From Curtobacterium pusillum (lineage in GTDB: Bacteria > Actinomycetota > Actinomycetes > Actinomycetales > Microbacteriaceae), in assembly GCF_013359865.1 (NCBI RefSeq), contig NZ_JABMCE010000050.1, positions 1 to 52,780 of the forward strand: DNA of 52,780 nucleotides. The letters run 5' to 3'. Below, one piece after another: positions 7,946 through 15,903 of this stretch. The translations under genes were made by a program, and so were the position numbers. Numbering within the stretch: the first letter of the stretch is position 1; each line of letters starts with the position of its first letter. Below the pieces are notes generated by a model that was given only the letters and a program-made list of their open reading frames with translations, made no database searches and was not told the DNA's origin.

Positions 7946-8411
7946 CGAGCGCACCGCCCGTCGGGTGCTGGACCGCCGATGTCGCCGGCAGGGAGGCGGC
8001 GGCATCGTGCCACGACTGCCGCAGCGGCTCGAGGATCCGGATGCAGTCCCGCGTCGCCTGCACGTCCCGGTGCACGTTCGCGGTGATGAGCGACGTCGAC
8101 GCGTAGTTGTAGATCGCGAGGAGCCCCTCGCCGCCGTCCCACACGTCGATGCGGAGCGTGGCGGACAGTTCACCGACGATGGCCTGGGCGTGCAGGAGCT
8201 GCTCGCGCGCGGCGTCCCAGTCGGCGCCGGTCTGCGCGGCCTCGGCACGGTGCAGGTCGAGCAGCAGCCGGTCGTACAGCATCGTGACGAGCTGTGCCGG
8301 CGTCGCGGAGAGCACGGCCTCGTTCGTGTACTGCGCGCGACGCTGGTCGGTCACGGTGCGGGGCTGGGCGGCCTGCCGGAAGGCGGCGGCCTGGAGGTCG
8401 AAGGCGTTCAT
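7935..8411 (-). CDS. fliS: Flagellin export chaperone FliS
   Basis: 158 aa. The FliS four-helix core is recognisable: YTNEAVLSATPAQLVTMLYDRLLLDLHRAE at the N-terminus, and later LLAIYNYASTSLITANVHRD, followed by ILEPLRQSWHDAA. FliS wraps the C-terminal helix of flagellin in the cytosol and prevents premature polymerisation. It is 14 bases downstream of fliD. The C-terminal tail after about residue 140 (SAVQHPTGGALGVA) extends past the usual core and overlaps the next small gene. Confidence 0.95.
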   Translation of the reverse strand: MNAFDLQAAAFRQAAQPRTVTDQRRAQYTNEAVLSATPAQLVTMLYDRLLLDLHRAEAAQTGADWDAAREQLLHAQAIVGELSATLRIDVWDGGEGLLAIYNYASTSLITANVHRDVQATRDCIRILEPLRQSWHDAAASLPATSAVQHPTGGALGVA

Positions 8412-8425
8412 CGTTTTTCCTCGCC

Positions 8426-9832
8426 TCAGCTCGAGGTCGTCAGGGTCGAGAGCTGGCTGGTGAGCCAGCTCGACTGCGACTGGAGCGTGCTGAGGCTGGT
8501 CTCGAGCGCGGTGTACTGCGCCTGCAGCGTCGCCCGGCGCTGCGTCAGCCGGTCGGTCCAGGCGTCGATCTGGTCGTTGAGGTCCTTGGCCACCGACTGC
8601 TGTCCGGTGATCGAGGTGGTGATGGAGCCGGTGTACTTGTCCGACGCGGCGTTCGCGGCCGAGGCCACGTTGGTGGCGACCCCGGACAGGATGGCCTGCG
8701 TGCTCTCGGGGTCGCTCGTGAGGGCTGCCTGAAAGACATCCGCGTCGAACGAGAACGTGCCGTCCTTCTGGATCGTCAGACCGATCGACGACGGCGACTT
8801 GCCGTCGACCGGGTTCGACATCGCCGATCCGAGCCGCTGCACCGCATCCCGGGTGGTGGCGTCTCCGAGGAGCACACCGGCCGTGGTCGACGTCGTGCCG
8901 TCGGTGACGCTCGTGGTGCTCGTCACCGAGGTGTTCGAGCCGTAGTACGACAGCACGGCGTTGAACGCGTCGACGAGTCCGGACGCGACGGCCTGGGCCT
9001 TCGTCGTGTCCTGCCCGACCGTCACCGTGACGGGGTCCGTCGAGGTCCGGGAGACCGTGACGCCGACCCCCGGGAGCAGATCGGCGAAGGTGTTCGTGCC
9101 GCTTGTGATCGTCTGTGCGGCCGCGGTGCCGGCGTAGAGCGTCACCGAGGCGTCCGCCGCCTGGCGCACGACCGCGGCGCCGGTCTCCGAGAAGACGTCC
9201 GTGGCGGTGCCCACAGCGACGTCCTCGGCCGTGCCGCGGTACAGCGAGAACGCGTTCGCGGCCCCGGTCGTGTTCGACGACACCTGCAGGCGGTACAGCT
9301 TCGTGCCGTCGGATGCGGTGCCGGCGGCGACCTTCATGGCGGTCACACCGGCAGCGGCCTTGTTGATCGCGGACACCGTGTCGTCAAGGGAGCCGGACGC
9401 AGGGGTGATCGCGATGTTCGTGCCGTCCGCCTTGACGAGCGTCAGGGGCGAAGCAGAGCCGGACCACTCCGACATCGCCGCGGTGACGCCGACCTGCGCG
9501 GCCGCCGTAGCGTCGACCGTGAACGCGACGGAGCCGATCGCCGCCGTCGACCTGGCCGTGGCGGTGACACTGCTCGCCGAGCTCGACGCGGTGAAGAGCG
9601 CGAGCGAGGTGGCAGACGAGGCGGCGGTGGCCTTCGTCGCCACGGTCTGGAAAAGCCCGTTGATCGTCTGCAGCGACGATATGAACGAGTTGGTCGAGGT
9701 GACCTTGCTCTTGAGCAGGGTCTGCGGAACCTGCTCGATGGTCATGAGCGAGTTGATGAGGCTCGTGGTGTCCAGGCCGCTGACGAGGCCGTCGATGGCG
9801 AGGGAACCGCTCGTCGCTGACGTCGTGGTCAT
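8426..9832 (-). CDS. fliD: Flagellar filament capping protein FliD
   Basis: 468 aa. The N-terminal FliD domain is clear (LAIDGLVSGLDTTSLINSLM), the middle is a Ser/Thr/Ala-rich variable region of about 300 residues, and the C-terminus is a coiled coil rich in Gln (KDLNDQIDAWTDRLTQRRATLQAQYTALE). FliD forms the cap on the filament tip that folds incoming flagellin. It lies about 100 bases after fliC on the same strand. I found no sigma28-type promoter in that gap, so transcription may continue from fliC past a weak hairpin. Confidence 0.96.
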   Translation of the reverse strand: MTTTSATSGSLAIDGLVSGLDTTSLINSLMTIEQVPQTLLKSKVTSTNSFISSLQTINGLFQTVATKATAASSATSLALFTASSSASSVTATARSTAAIGSVAFTVDATAAAQVGVTAAMSEWSGSASPLTLVKADGTNIAITPASGSLDDTVSAINKAAAGVTAMKVAAGTASDGTKLYRLQVSSNTTGAANAFSLYRGTAEDVAVGTATDVFSETGAAVVRQAADASVTLYAGTAAAQTITSGTNTFADLLPGVGVTVSRTSTDPVTVTVGQDTTKAQAVASGLVDAFNAVLSYYGSNTSVTSTTSVTDGTTSTTAGVLLGDATTRDAVQRLGSAMSNPVDGKSPSSIGLTIQKDGTFSFDADVFQAALTSDPESTQAILSGVATNVASAANAASDKYTGSITTSITGQQSVAKDLNDQIDAWTDRLTQRRATLQAQYTALETSLSTLQSQSSWLTSQLSTLTTSS

Positions 9833-9876
9833 GCTGGTCTCCCGGTGCGATCGGTGCAGTCAGTTGGCGGAAGGGT

Positions 9877-9925
9877 GGAGGCCATCCCCGCAGGACACTC
9901 GAACGGTCCGGTGGAGGTGGCCTCC
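9877..9925 (-). terminator. Possible weak hairpin after fliC
   Basis: GGAGGCCA at 9877-9884 pairs with TGGCCTCC at 9918-9925 across a long loop; a shorter alternative is GGAGG-tgg-CCTCC at 9913-9925. There is no T-run. It may attenuate rather than end transcription between fliC and fliD, which would give much flagellin and little cap protein. Confidence 0.4.
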
Positions 9926-9932
9926 GCCCCGA

Positions 9933-11099
9933 TTAGCGGAGCAGCGAGAGGACGTTCTGCGTGCTCTGGTTCGCCTGCGCGAGCATCGAGGTGCCGGCCT
10001 GGCTGAGGATGTTGTCGCGCGTGTACTTGACCATCTCCTCCGCCATGTCGACGTCCGTGATGCGGGACTGCGCAGCAGTGAGGTTCTCCTTGGCCACGTT
10101 CGTCACGTTGATGGCGTGGTCGAAGCGGTTCTGGATGGCACCGAGGTTGGAACGAGCGGTCGACACCGCCTTGATCTGCTGGTCGATGACCGTGATCGCC
10201 TTCTGCGCGGAATCCGCGTCGGCGAAGGAGATCGCGCCGTCGGCAGCAGCGGTACCGACCGTCCCACCGGCGAGACCGTTGCCGGTCGCGACCGTGTTCT
10301 GGACGGTGCCGCCGTTGATCGCGGACACCACGATGCCGGTGCCCTTGCCGTTGGCGTCGTGCTCGACGGAGACCGAGAAGTTCGCCGAGAAGTCGGCGTT
10401 CTTCGACAGGTCCTCGGCGTACTTGTCCACGCTGTCGTACGACACCGCCAGACCGGTGACGGCGACCGTCTTGGTCTCGTTGCCGTTCGTGACGCTGAAC
10501 GCCTGGTCCTTGCCGCCGAGGTCTGCGACGTCGGCGATCGTGAACTGCGTGCCGGTGGAACCGCTCGTCCCCACGGTCAGCTTCGACGCGATCGCCGAGA
10601 CGTTCGCCCCGGACAGGTCAACCGAGATCTGGCTGTCGGTGCCGGCGTTCGCCCCGACTTGGAACTTCAGCGTGTCGTTGTTGTTGAGCAGCGAGGTGCC
10701 GTTGAAGTTCGTGGACTTCGAGATGCGAACGAGCTCCTGCTGGAGCTGCCCGACCTCGGTGGAGATCGCCGTGCGGGAGTCCGCGTTGTTCGAGTCGTTG
10801 CCGGCCTGCACGGCGAGGTCGCGCATGCGCTGGAGGATCGAGTGGGTCTCGGTGAGGCCACCTTCAGCGGTCTGCACGACGGAGATGCCGTCCTGTGCGT
10901 TGCGGGCGGCGACCGTGAGGCCACCGACCTGGGACTTCAGCCCCTCGGAGATCGACAGACCGGCCGCGTCGTCGGCAGCACGGTTGATGCGGAGGCCGCT
11001 CGAGAGCTTCTCGAGGGACTTCGACAGGTCGTTCTGCGTCGAGTTGAGGTTCCGGTACGTGTTGAGTGCCGAGAGGTTGGTGTTGATGGACATACCCAT
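9933..11099 (-). CDS. fliC: Flagellin (filament protein)
   Basis: 388 aa from the ATG at 11099, preceded by a strong GGAGGAAA site. The longer frame upstream enters the promoter region and was rejected. The conserved D0/D1 N-terminus is typical (INTNLSALNTYRNLN, LEKLSSGLRINRAADDAAGL, NAQDGISVVQTAEG), as is the C-terminus (AIQNRFDHAINVTNV, ITDVDMAEEMVKYTR, AQANQSTQNVLSLLR). The central 180 residues are the variable, surface-exposed part. Flagellin polymerises into the filament after FliS-assisted export. A sigma28 promoter sits 62-88 bases upstream, so FliA control is likely. Confidence 0.98.
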   Translation of the reverse strand: MGMSINTNLSALNTYRNLNSTQNDLSKSLEKLSSGLRINRAADDAAGLSISEGLKSQVGGLTVAARNAQDGISVVQTAEGGLTETHSILQRMRDLAVQAGNDSNNADSRTAISTEVGQLQQELVRISKSTNFNGTSLLNNNDTLKFQVGANAGTDSQISVDLSGANVSAIASKLTVGTSGSTGTQFTIADVADLGGKDQAFSVTNGNETKTVAVTGLAVSYDSVDKYAEDLSKNADFSANFSVSVEHDANGKGTGIVVSAINGGTVQNTVATGNGLAGGTVGTAAADGAISFADADSAQKAITVIDQQIKAVSTARSNLGAIQNRFDHAINVTNVAKENLTAAQSRITDVDMAEEMVKYTRDNILSQAGTSMLAQANQSTQNVLSLLR

Positions 11100-11160
11100 G
11101 GTGGTTTCCTCCGTGAAATCTGGGTCGTACGTCCGCCCGTCCGTGGGCTGACACTGGTGA

Positions 11161-11187
11161 CTCTCGGCCGGTCGGCCGGAGCCGTTA
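11161..11187 (-). promoter_or_regulatory. Sigma28 (FliA)-type promoter for fliC
   Basis: On the minus strand: TAAC, 15 bases, GCCGAGAG. Spacing equals the sigma28 consensus and matches the flgB promoter base for base at most positions. Predicted transcription start is near 11154, giving a leader of about 55 bases with a strong ribosome site. Confidence 0.75.
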
Positions 11188-11192
11188 GGTGA

Positions 11193-11214
11193 TCGACCGG
11201 ATTGCGCCGGTCGA
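11193..11214 (-). terminator. Hairpin directly after fliA
   Basis: TCGACCGG and CCGGTCGA form an 8-bp stem around a 6-base loop, beginning three bases past the fliA stop and ending six bases before the fliC promoter. It would separate the fliA transcript from the strongly expressed fliC transcript. No T-run follows. Confidence 0.55.
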
Positions 11215-11217
11215 CTT

Positions 11218-12036
11218 CTAGCTCGCCGCCACGGCCGGCCCCGTGGTGGCATCGTGCACGGCTCGGGCGACGCCCGCTGCGGCGTTCGCGGCGACCCGTG
11301 CCAGGTAGGCGCTCCGGCGTGCGGCGGTGGTCCGCGAGGCCGGCTCGACGGCCGTTCCCTCGTCGCCGTAGTGCGCGGCGAGGCCGTCCCGGAGCAGGCG
11401 CATCGCCTCGGACCGCTGCTGCGACACGGCGGAGTGGGTGATGCCGAGTTCGGCGGCGACCTCGGTCACCGAGCGGTCGCCGAAGTAGACGCTCTCGACC
11501 ACGTACCGCATCCGCTCCGGCAGCGCCTCGACGGCGGCGCGGAGGTACCTGCGCCGCTCCGCCTCGAGCAGGTCCTCGCCCGGCAGCGGCAGGTCGGCGG
11601 CGAGGGTGTCGTGCACGGTCTCGTCGATCGGGGTCACGGTGCGGGCGGCGTCGCTCATCGCGTCGGCGGCGGTCTGGCGGTCGACCCCCATGGCCTCGGC
11701 GATCTCCTGCACGCCCACGGTCCGACCGAGCCGGGCGGACAGGGCCTCCTGCGTGGCGAGGGTCTCGCGGATGCGCTTCCTGGTGCCGCGGGACGCCCAG
11801 TCGGCCGAACGCATGTCGTCGGCGATCGCTCCGGTGATGCGGGTGCGGGCGTAGGCGCCGAAGGGGACGCCGAGCCCGGGGTCGAAGGCCTCGGCCGCGG
11901 CGACGAGTGCGAGCGACCCGACGGCGGCGAGGTCGTCGCGGTCGAGGTGCGTGGCACGGGCCCGGACGTCCGCGACGATGTACCCCACGAGCGGGAGGTG
12001 CTCCACGATCATCGCGTTGCGGTCGTTCCGGTCCAT
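11218..12036 (-). CDS. fliA: RNA polymerase sigma factor FliA (sigma28 family)
   Basis: 272 aa from the ATG at 12036, with AGGGGAT upstream. The frame continues upstream but without conservation. Sigma70-family region 2 is visible (IVEHLPLVGYIVADVRARA, DRDDLAAVGSLALVAAAEAFDPGLGVPFGAYARTRITGAI), followed by region 3 (RTVGVQEIAEAMGV) and the region 4 helix-turn-helix (RSVTEVAAELGITHSAVSQQRSEAMRLLR). A C-terminal tail of about 50 residues after region 4 is Ala/Arg-rich and unusual in length. FliA directs polymerase to flagellar promoters. Its genomic position beside three matching promoters supports the role. No FlgM anti-sigma gene was seen in the window. Confidence 0.93.
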   Translation of the reverse strand: MDRNDRNAMIVEHLPLVGYIVADVRARATHLDRDDLAAVGSLALVAAAEAFDPGLGVPFGAYARTRITGAIADDMRSADWASRGTRKRIRETLATQEALSARLGRTVGVQEIAEAMGVDRQTAADAMSDAARTVTPIDETVHDTLAADLPLPGEDLLEAERRRYLRAAVEALPERMRYVVESVYFGDRSVTEVAAELGITHSAVSQQRSEAMRLLRDGLAAHYGDEGTAVEPASRTTAARRSAYLARVAANAAAGVARAVHDATTGPAVAAS

Positions 12037-12119
12037 GCTGATCCCCTGGTCGCTCGACGTGCGTGACCCGTCCGTGGGCGCGGCGGACACCGGCCTCGGA
12101 GGGGCCGGTGCGTACGCCG

Positions 12120-12150
12120 AAGACCCACCCGGTTCCCTCCGGGTGGTGCA
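12120..12150 (-). other. Leader hairpin upstream of fliA
   Basis: Inside the 440-bp divergent fliA-flgN gap, CACCCGG and CCGGGTG pair around a short loop. If fliA is transcribed from the promoter at 12220-12247 the hairpin lies in its roughly 175-base leader, where it could affect stability or act as an attenuator. No coding frame with support exists in this gap. Confidence 0.35.
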
Positions 12151-12219
12151 CATCCGCGCCCCTGCGACGCGGTGCGGGGACGGTGTTCCCTGGAACGACC
12201 AGACCCGCGGTGCGGTTCG

Positions 12220-12247
12220 AATGTATCGGCTGACAAAGCCCTGTCAG
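12220..12247 (-). promoter_or_regulatory. Candidate housekeeping promoter for fliA, with inverted repeat
   Basis: On the minus strand CTGACA, 16 bases, TACATT resembles a sigma70-type promoter. The stretch is AT-richer than its surroundings. An exact inverted repeat (CTGACA-N6-TGTCAG, 12230-12247) overlaps the -35 and spacer, a typical place for a repressor or activator site. The -10 area also reads GCCGATAC, like sigma28, but no matching -35 is present. Confidence 0.45.
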
Positions 12248-12403
12248 AGTCTTCAACCGTCCCCAGTGCGGGGGTGAGAATGCGTTCTCCGCGTCGGCAT
12301 TTGAGGGGACCCGCGGCGGGGAACGGGCGTTCCTGTCCCCTGGTCGGGGGCGTCTCCGGGAGGCGCGGCTCGTGTCCGCCACGCGCGCTCGGCGACGCCG
12401 TCC

Positions 12404-12430
12404 TTACGTCCGGCACCGCGGGTCCGATAG
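12404..12430 (+). promoter_or_regulatory. Sigma28 (FliA)-type promoter for flgN-flgK-flgL-fliW
   Basis: TTAC, 15 bases, TCCGATAG on the plus strand; spacing equals the sigma28 consensus and the -10 has seven bases close to GCCGATAA. Predicted start is near 12437, about 40 bases before flgN. The -35 is one base off the other two promoters. Confidence 0.65.
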
Positions 12431-12476
12431 GTCCCGGTGTCCGCAGGATGAACGACAGACCCACCGGGAGGAGCTG

Positions 12477-12962
12477 ATGAGCGTGAACGAACTGTCCGCC
12501 GTGCTCTGGCGCGAACGCGAACTGCTCGAGCTGCTCACCTTCAAGCTCGAGGAGGAACAGCTGCTGCTCGCGGCCGGCCGCTCCCGCTGGGTCTCGCACG
12601 CCAGCCGCGAGGTCGAGCAGGTCCTCGAGCGCCTCCGCAGCGCCGGACTCGAACGCGCCGCGTCGAGCGCCGAGGTCGCCGAGGAGTGGGGTGTGCCCGC
12701 GGACGCTCCCCTGCGCGAGGTCGTCGCCGCCGCACCGAGCGGCCCCTGGGGCGAGATCCTCGCAGCGCACCTCACCGCCATGGTCGAGCTGACCACGCAG
12801 ATCGGGGCGCTCCGCGACGAGAACGACCGCTTCCTGCGTGCTGCCGCGCAGGCGACGGAGGAGACCCTCGCCGGAGCGGTCACCGGAGCCGCCACCTACG
12901 ACGCCTCGGGCACCTCGGGTGCGGGTTCCGACGGCGCGCGGCTGTTCGAGGGGACGCTGTAG
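12477..12962 (+). CDS. flgN: FlgN-type chaperone for hook-filament junction proteins
   Basis: 161 aa from the ATG at 12477, with GGGAGGAG just upstream. The protein is almost wholly helical: LSAVLWRERELLELLTFKLEEEQLLLAAG, then ASREVEQVLERLRSAGLERA, and a third helix with MVELTTQIGALRDENDRFLRAAAQATEE. This is the FlgN/YvyG layout. FlgN binds the C-termini of FlgK and FlgL in the cytosol and escorts them to the export gate, which fits its place directly before flgK, four bases apart. The Gly/Ser-rich C-terminal 25 residues are probably disordered. Confidence 0.85.
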   Translation: MSVNELSAVLWRERELLELLTFKLEEEQLLLAAGRSRWVSHASREVEQVLERLRSAGLERAASSAEVAEEWGVPADAPLREVVAAAPSGPWGEILAAHLTAMVELTTQIGALRDENDRFLRAAAQATEETLAGAVTGAATYDASGTSGAGSDGARLFEGTL

Positions 12963-12966
12963 CACC

Positions 12967-14388
12967 GTGGTCAGCACCTTCGGATCCCTCGCCACCGCGT
13001 ACTCCGGCCTCGCCGCCGCTCGCGCCGGCATCGACGTCACCGGGCAGAACATCGCCAACGCCGGCACCACCGGGTACACCCGCCAGCGCATCACGCAGAC
13101 GTCCATCCCGGCCGCCCAGACCGGGTTCATGCGCGGCACCGCGGCGCTCGCCGGGCAGGGTGTCTCCGTCGACGGCATCGCCCGCCTGGCGTCCCTCACG
13201 CTCGACGCCGGCGTCCGCGCGGCGGCGGGGTCCTCGGCCTACGCGGACGCCCGTGCCACGGCGCTCTCCACCCTCGAGACCGGGCTGAACGAGCCGGGCG
13301 ACGACGGCCTCGCGACGAAGCTCGACGCGTTCTGGTCCTCGTGGAGCGAGCTCTCCGCCCACCCCGACGACCCCGGCGCCGCGAGCGCGGTGATCGGCGC
13401 CGCGAAGACCGTCGCGAGTGCGCTCTCGAGCGGCTCGAAGGCCATCGACGCCCAGTGGTCGAGCGTCCGCGACACCGTGGACGGCCAGGTGCAGCAGCTC
13501 AACGACGCGGCGTCGCAGGTCGCCGCCCTCAACGGCCGGATCCGCACCGCGCTCGCCTCCGGCGGGAACGCGAACGAGCTCATGGACCAGCGCGACCAGC
13601 TGACCGAGCAGATCTCGTCGCTCGCCGGCGGGACCGTCCGGTCGAACTCCGACGGCACGGTCGACGTCCTCATCGGCGGCAACGCCATCGTGCAGGGCAC
13701 CGATGCGCGCTCGCTCGCGCTCGGCGGCGGGCAGCGTCTGGCCGACGGCGCCGCGGTGACCCTCGCCTGGACCTCCGGAACCGCCGGCGCGGTCTCCCTG
13801 TCCGGCGGTTCGATCGGCGGGAACCTCTCGCTGCTCGCACCCGCCACCGCGGACGGCACCGGCGGCGCCCTGGCCGAGGCCTCGGCGTCGTACGACCAGG
13901 TCGCGACGAAGCTCGCGACCGCGGTCAACGCCGTCCACGCGACCGGCACCACCTCGTCCGGTGCGACCGGTACCCCGTTCTTCTCGCTCACCGCCGGTGT
14001 CCCCGCCGCGCAGGGCCTCGGCGTCGTCCCGACGGACGGCAGCGGGCTGGCGACGCGGAACGCGGCGGGGGAACTGGACGACTCGTTCGCCGACGCGCTC
14101 TCGCGACTCGGCACGGCGTCCGACGGTGCCGACGGTGCCTGGGCGACGTTCGTGGCGGGGGTGGGCACCGCCTCCAGGTCCGCTGCGTCGGAATCGACGC
14201 TCACCGGACTCGCCCTGACCAACGCGCGGACGCAGCAGCAGTCGAGCGCCGGGGTCGACCTCGACGAGGAGAACGTGAACCTGCTGAGCTACCAGCACGC
14301 GTACCAGGGCGCCGCGCGCGTGCTGACCGCCGTCGACGAGATGCTCGACACCATCATCAACCGCGTCGGACTCGTCGGGAGGAGCTGA
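12967..14388 (+). CDS. flgK: Flagellar hook-associated protein FlgK
   Basis: 473 aa from a GTG at 12967. The N-terminal motif is STFGSLATAYSGLAAARAGIDVTGQNIANAGTTGYTRQR, typical of HAP1 proteins, and the C-terminus is VNLLSYQHAYQGAARVLTAVDEMLDTIINRVG. The stretch FWSSWSELSAHPDDPGA is the conserved FlgK helical motif. FlgK is the first junction protein between hook and filament. It follows flgN closely and precedes flgL by two bases. The longer frame upstream runs through flgN and was rejected. Confidence 0.97.
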   Translation: MVSTFGSLATAYSGLAAARAGIDVTGQNIANAGTTGYTRQRITQTSIPAAQTGFMRGTAALAGQGVSVDGIARLASLTLDAGVRAAAGSSAYADARATALSTLETGLNEPGDDGLATKLDAFWSSWSELSAHPDDPGAASAVIGAAKTVASALSSGSKAIDAQWSSVRDTVDGQVQQLNDAASQVAALNGRIRTALASGGNANELMDQRDQLTEQISSLAGGTVRSNSDGTVDVLIGGNAIVQGTDARSLALGGGQRLADGAAVTLAWTSGTAGAVSLSGGSIGGNLSLLAPATADGTGGALAEASASYDQVATKLATAVNAVHATGTTSSGATGTPFFSLTAGVPAAQGLGVVPTDGSGLATRNAAGELDDSFADALSRLGTASDGADGAWATFVAGVGTASRSAASESTLTGLALTNARTQQQSSAGVDLDEENVNLLSYQHAYQGAARVLTAVDEMLDTIINRVGLVGRS

Positions 14389-14390
14389 TC

Positions 14391-15272
14391 GTGATCACCC
14401 GGGTGACCACCCAGATGTCGATGGCGGCCGCGAGCGCCAGGCTGCAGGCGGGAGCCGCGAAGGTCGCGCAGCTCACCGACCAGGCCACGACCCTGAAGAA
14501 CATCCAGCGGCCGTCCGATGACCCGGCCGGGACGGCGTCGGCGATGCAGGTCCGCAAGGAGCAGGCCGCCACCGCGCAGTACACCCGGAACGCGGACGAC
14601 GCCGTCGGCTGGCTCGCCACGACGGACAGCGCACTGTCGAGCGTCTACTCCGTGCTCAACAGCGTGCGGGACCTCACCGTGCAGGCGGCGAACAGCGGCA
14701 CCATGAGCGACACCGACCGCGACGCGTTCGTCACGCAGTTCCAGTCGCTGAAGTCCGAGCTCGAGTCGCAGGCGAACACGACCTACGGCACGCGCTCCGT
14801 CTTCGCCGGCTCCTCGACCGCGTCCACGGCGTACGACCCGTCGACCGGCTGGGCCTCCGCCGGCACCGACGTCAGCCGGCGGATCGGGGACGGCACCACC
14901 GTGCGGGTGGACACCTCCGGCACCGCTGTGTTCGGGTCCGGCGGCTCGTCCGTCTTCGCGATGATCGACTCGATCGTGAGCGACCTGCAGAACGGCGTGA
15001 ACACGAACCCCCGGATCAACGACGTCGACGCCGCCATCAGCACCGTCCGCGGCGCCCAGGCCGACGTGGGCGTGCGGCACGCGGCCGCGCTCTCCGCGCA
15101 GGACTCGCTGAAGAGCGCCACCGTCTCGCTCGAGAGCCGCCGCGCCGGCATCGAGGACAAGGACCTCGCGAAGGCCGTCCTCGACCTGCAGGTCCAGCAG
15201 ACCAACTACCAGGCAGCCCTCGCCGTCACCGCGAAGGTCCTGCAGCCGACCCTGATGGACTACCTGTCATGA
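14391..15272 (+). CDS. flgL: Flagellar hook-associated protein FlgL
   Basis: 293 aa from a GTG at 14391, with GGGAGGAG upstream inside the flgK tail. The N-terminus is flagellin-like (RVTTQMSMAAASARLQ, IQRPSDDPAGTASAMQVRKE, VRDLTVQAANSGTMSD) and the C-terminus is DKDLAKAVLDLQVQQTNYQAALAVTAKVLQPTLMDYL. The central TTYGTRSVFAGS is the FlgL signature. FlgL is HAP3, the junction protein that contacts flagellin. Its stop overlaps the fliW start (ATGA). Confidence 0.97.
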   Translation: MITRVTTQMSMAAASARLQAGAAKVAQLTDQATTLKNIQRPSDDPAGTASAMQVRKEQAATAQYTRNADDAVGWLATTDSALSSVYSVLNSVRDLTVQAANSGTMSDTDRDAFVTQFQSLKSELESQANTTYGTRSVFAGSSTASTAYDPSTGWASAGTDVSRRIGDGTTVRVDTSGTAVFGSGGSSVFAMIDSIVSDLQNGVNTNPRINDVDAAISTVRGAQADVGVRHAAALSAQDSLKSATVSLESRRAGIEDKDLAKAVLDLQVQQTNYQAALAVTAKVLQPTLMDYLS

Positions 15273-15637
15273 GCATCGACCTGACCTTCGCCATCCCGCC
15301 GTTCGGCCTGTCGCCGGCCGGTACCTTCACGCTGACGCCGGTGGACGGTGCCGACGGGCTGTTCACGCTCGTCGGCGACGACGCCCGGCTCTTCCTCCTC
15401 GACGCCGCGGTGCACCTGCCCTCGTACTCCCCCGAGCTCACGGACGAGCAGGCCGCGGGGCTCGGTCTGACCTCGGCCGAGGACGCGATGCTGCTCGTCG
15501 TCGCGAACCCCGGCGGGTCCGACACGACCGTGAACCTGCTCGCGCCGATCATCGTGAACGCCCGGACCTCGGTCGGGGCGCAGGTGATCCTCGAGGGGCA
15601 GGACCTGCCGCTGCGGGCGGAGCTCGCCCGGCGCTGA
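15269..15637 (+). CDS. fliW: Flagellar assembly factor FliW
   Basis: 122 aa, start overlapping flgL. FliW motifs: a beta-rich N-terminal half, then AAGLGLTSAEDAMLLVVAN and NLLAPIIVNARTSVGAQVILEGQDLPLRAEL, matching the family's conserved C-terminal half. FliW binds flagellin and, when free, binds and inactivates the translational repressor CsrA, so flagellin synthesis is tied to export. csrA usually follows fliW, but no csrA-like frame is visible downstream here; it may be elsewhere or absent. Confidence 0.93.
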   Translation: MSIDLTFAIPPFGLSPAGTFTLTPVDGADGLFTLVGDDARLFLLDAAVHLPSYSPELTDEQAAGLGLTSAEDAMLLVVANPGGSDTTVNLLAPIIVNARTSVGAQVILEGQDLPLRAELARR

Positions 15638-15667
15638 GCGGCCGCCGCCGCTGCTTGCCGCACGGTT

Positions 15668-15798
15668 GCGCGCCGGATTCGACATTGCACGAGTCGATCG
15701 ACGCGTGCAATGTCGCCCCATGCGCGCGAGTGGACTGCGTGTGCATGGTTCGACACAACACTTGACGATCGACGGGTGTGATGTCGATCGATGCGCCG
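15668..15798. repeat. Paired palindromic repeat, copy 2
   Basis: First dyad centred at 15697/15698 with perfect arms CGACATTGCACG and CGTGCAATGTCG around GTCGATCGAC; second dyad centred at 15768/15769 on CGATCG. Centre spacing is 71 bp, as in copy 1 at 7511-7641, and both copies have the same orientation. It begins 30 bases after fliW. The perfect inner hairpin would make a good terminator for flgN-fliW, although no T-run follows. Confidence 0.75.
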
Positions 15799-15903
15799 GC
15801 CACGACCGCCCTCAGTCCTCCACAGGCTCGGGTCCGCGCAACCCTCTCCACCGAAGCGTCAACCGTGCCGTTCGACCGCCGCGCACTGCGCCACGCTGTC
15901 GGC

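Noticed and set aside
7946..8248. Upstream extension of the fliT-position gene
   Set aside because: Arg/Pro/Ser-rich reading through fliS; only the last 89 codons look protein-like.
9833..9932. Sigma28 promoter for fliD
   Set aside because: No TAAC-N15-GCCGA arrangement could be found on the minus strand in the gap.
15638..15903. csrA gene after fliW
   Set aside because: No frame with CsrA features (short, starting MLVLTR-like) in either strand of the gap.
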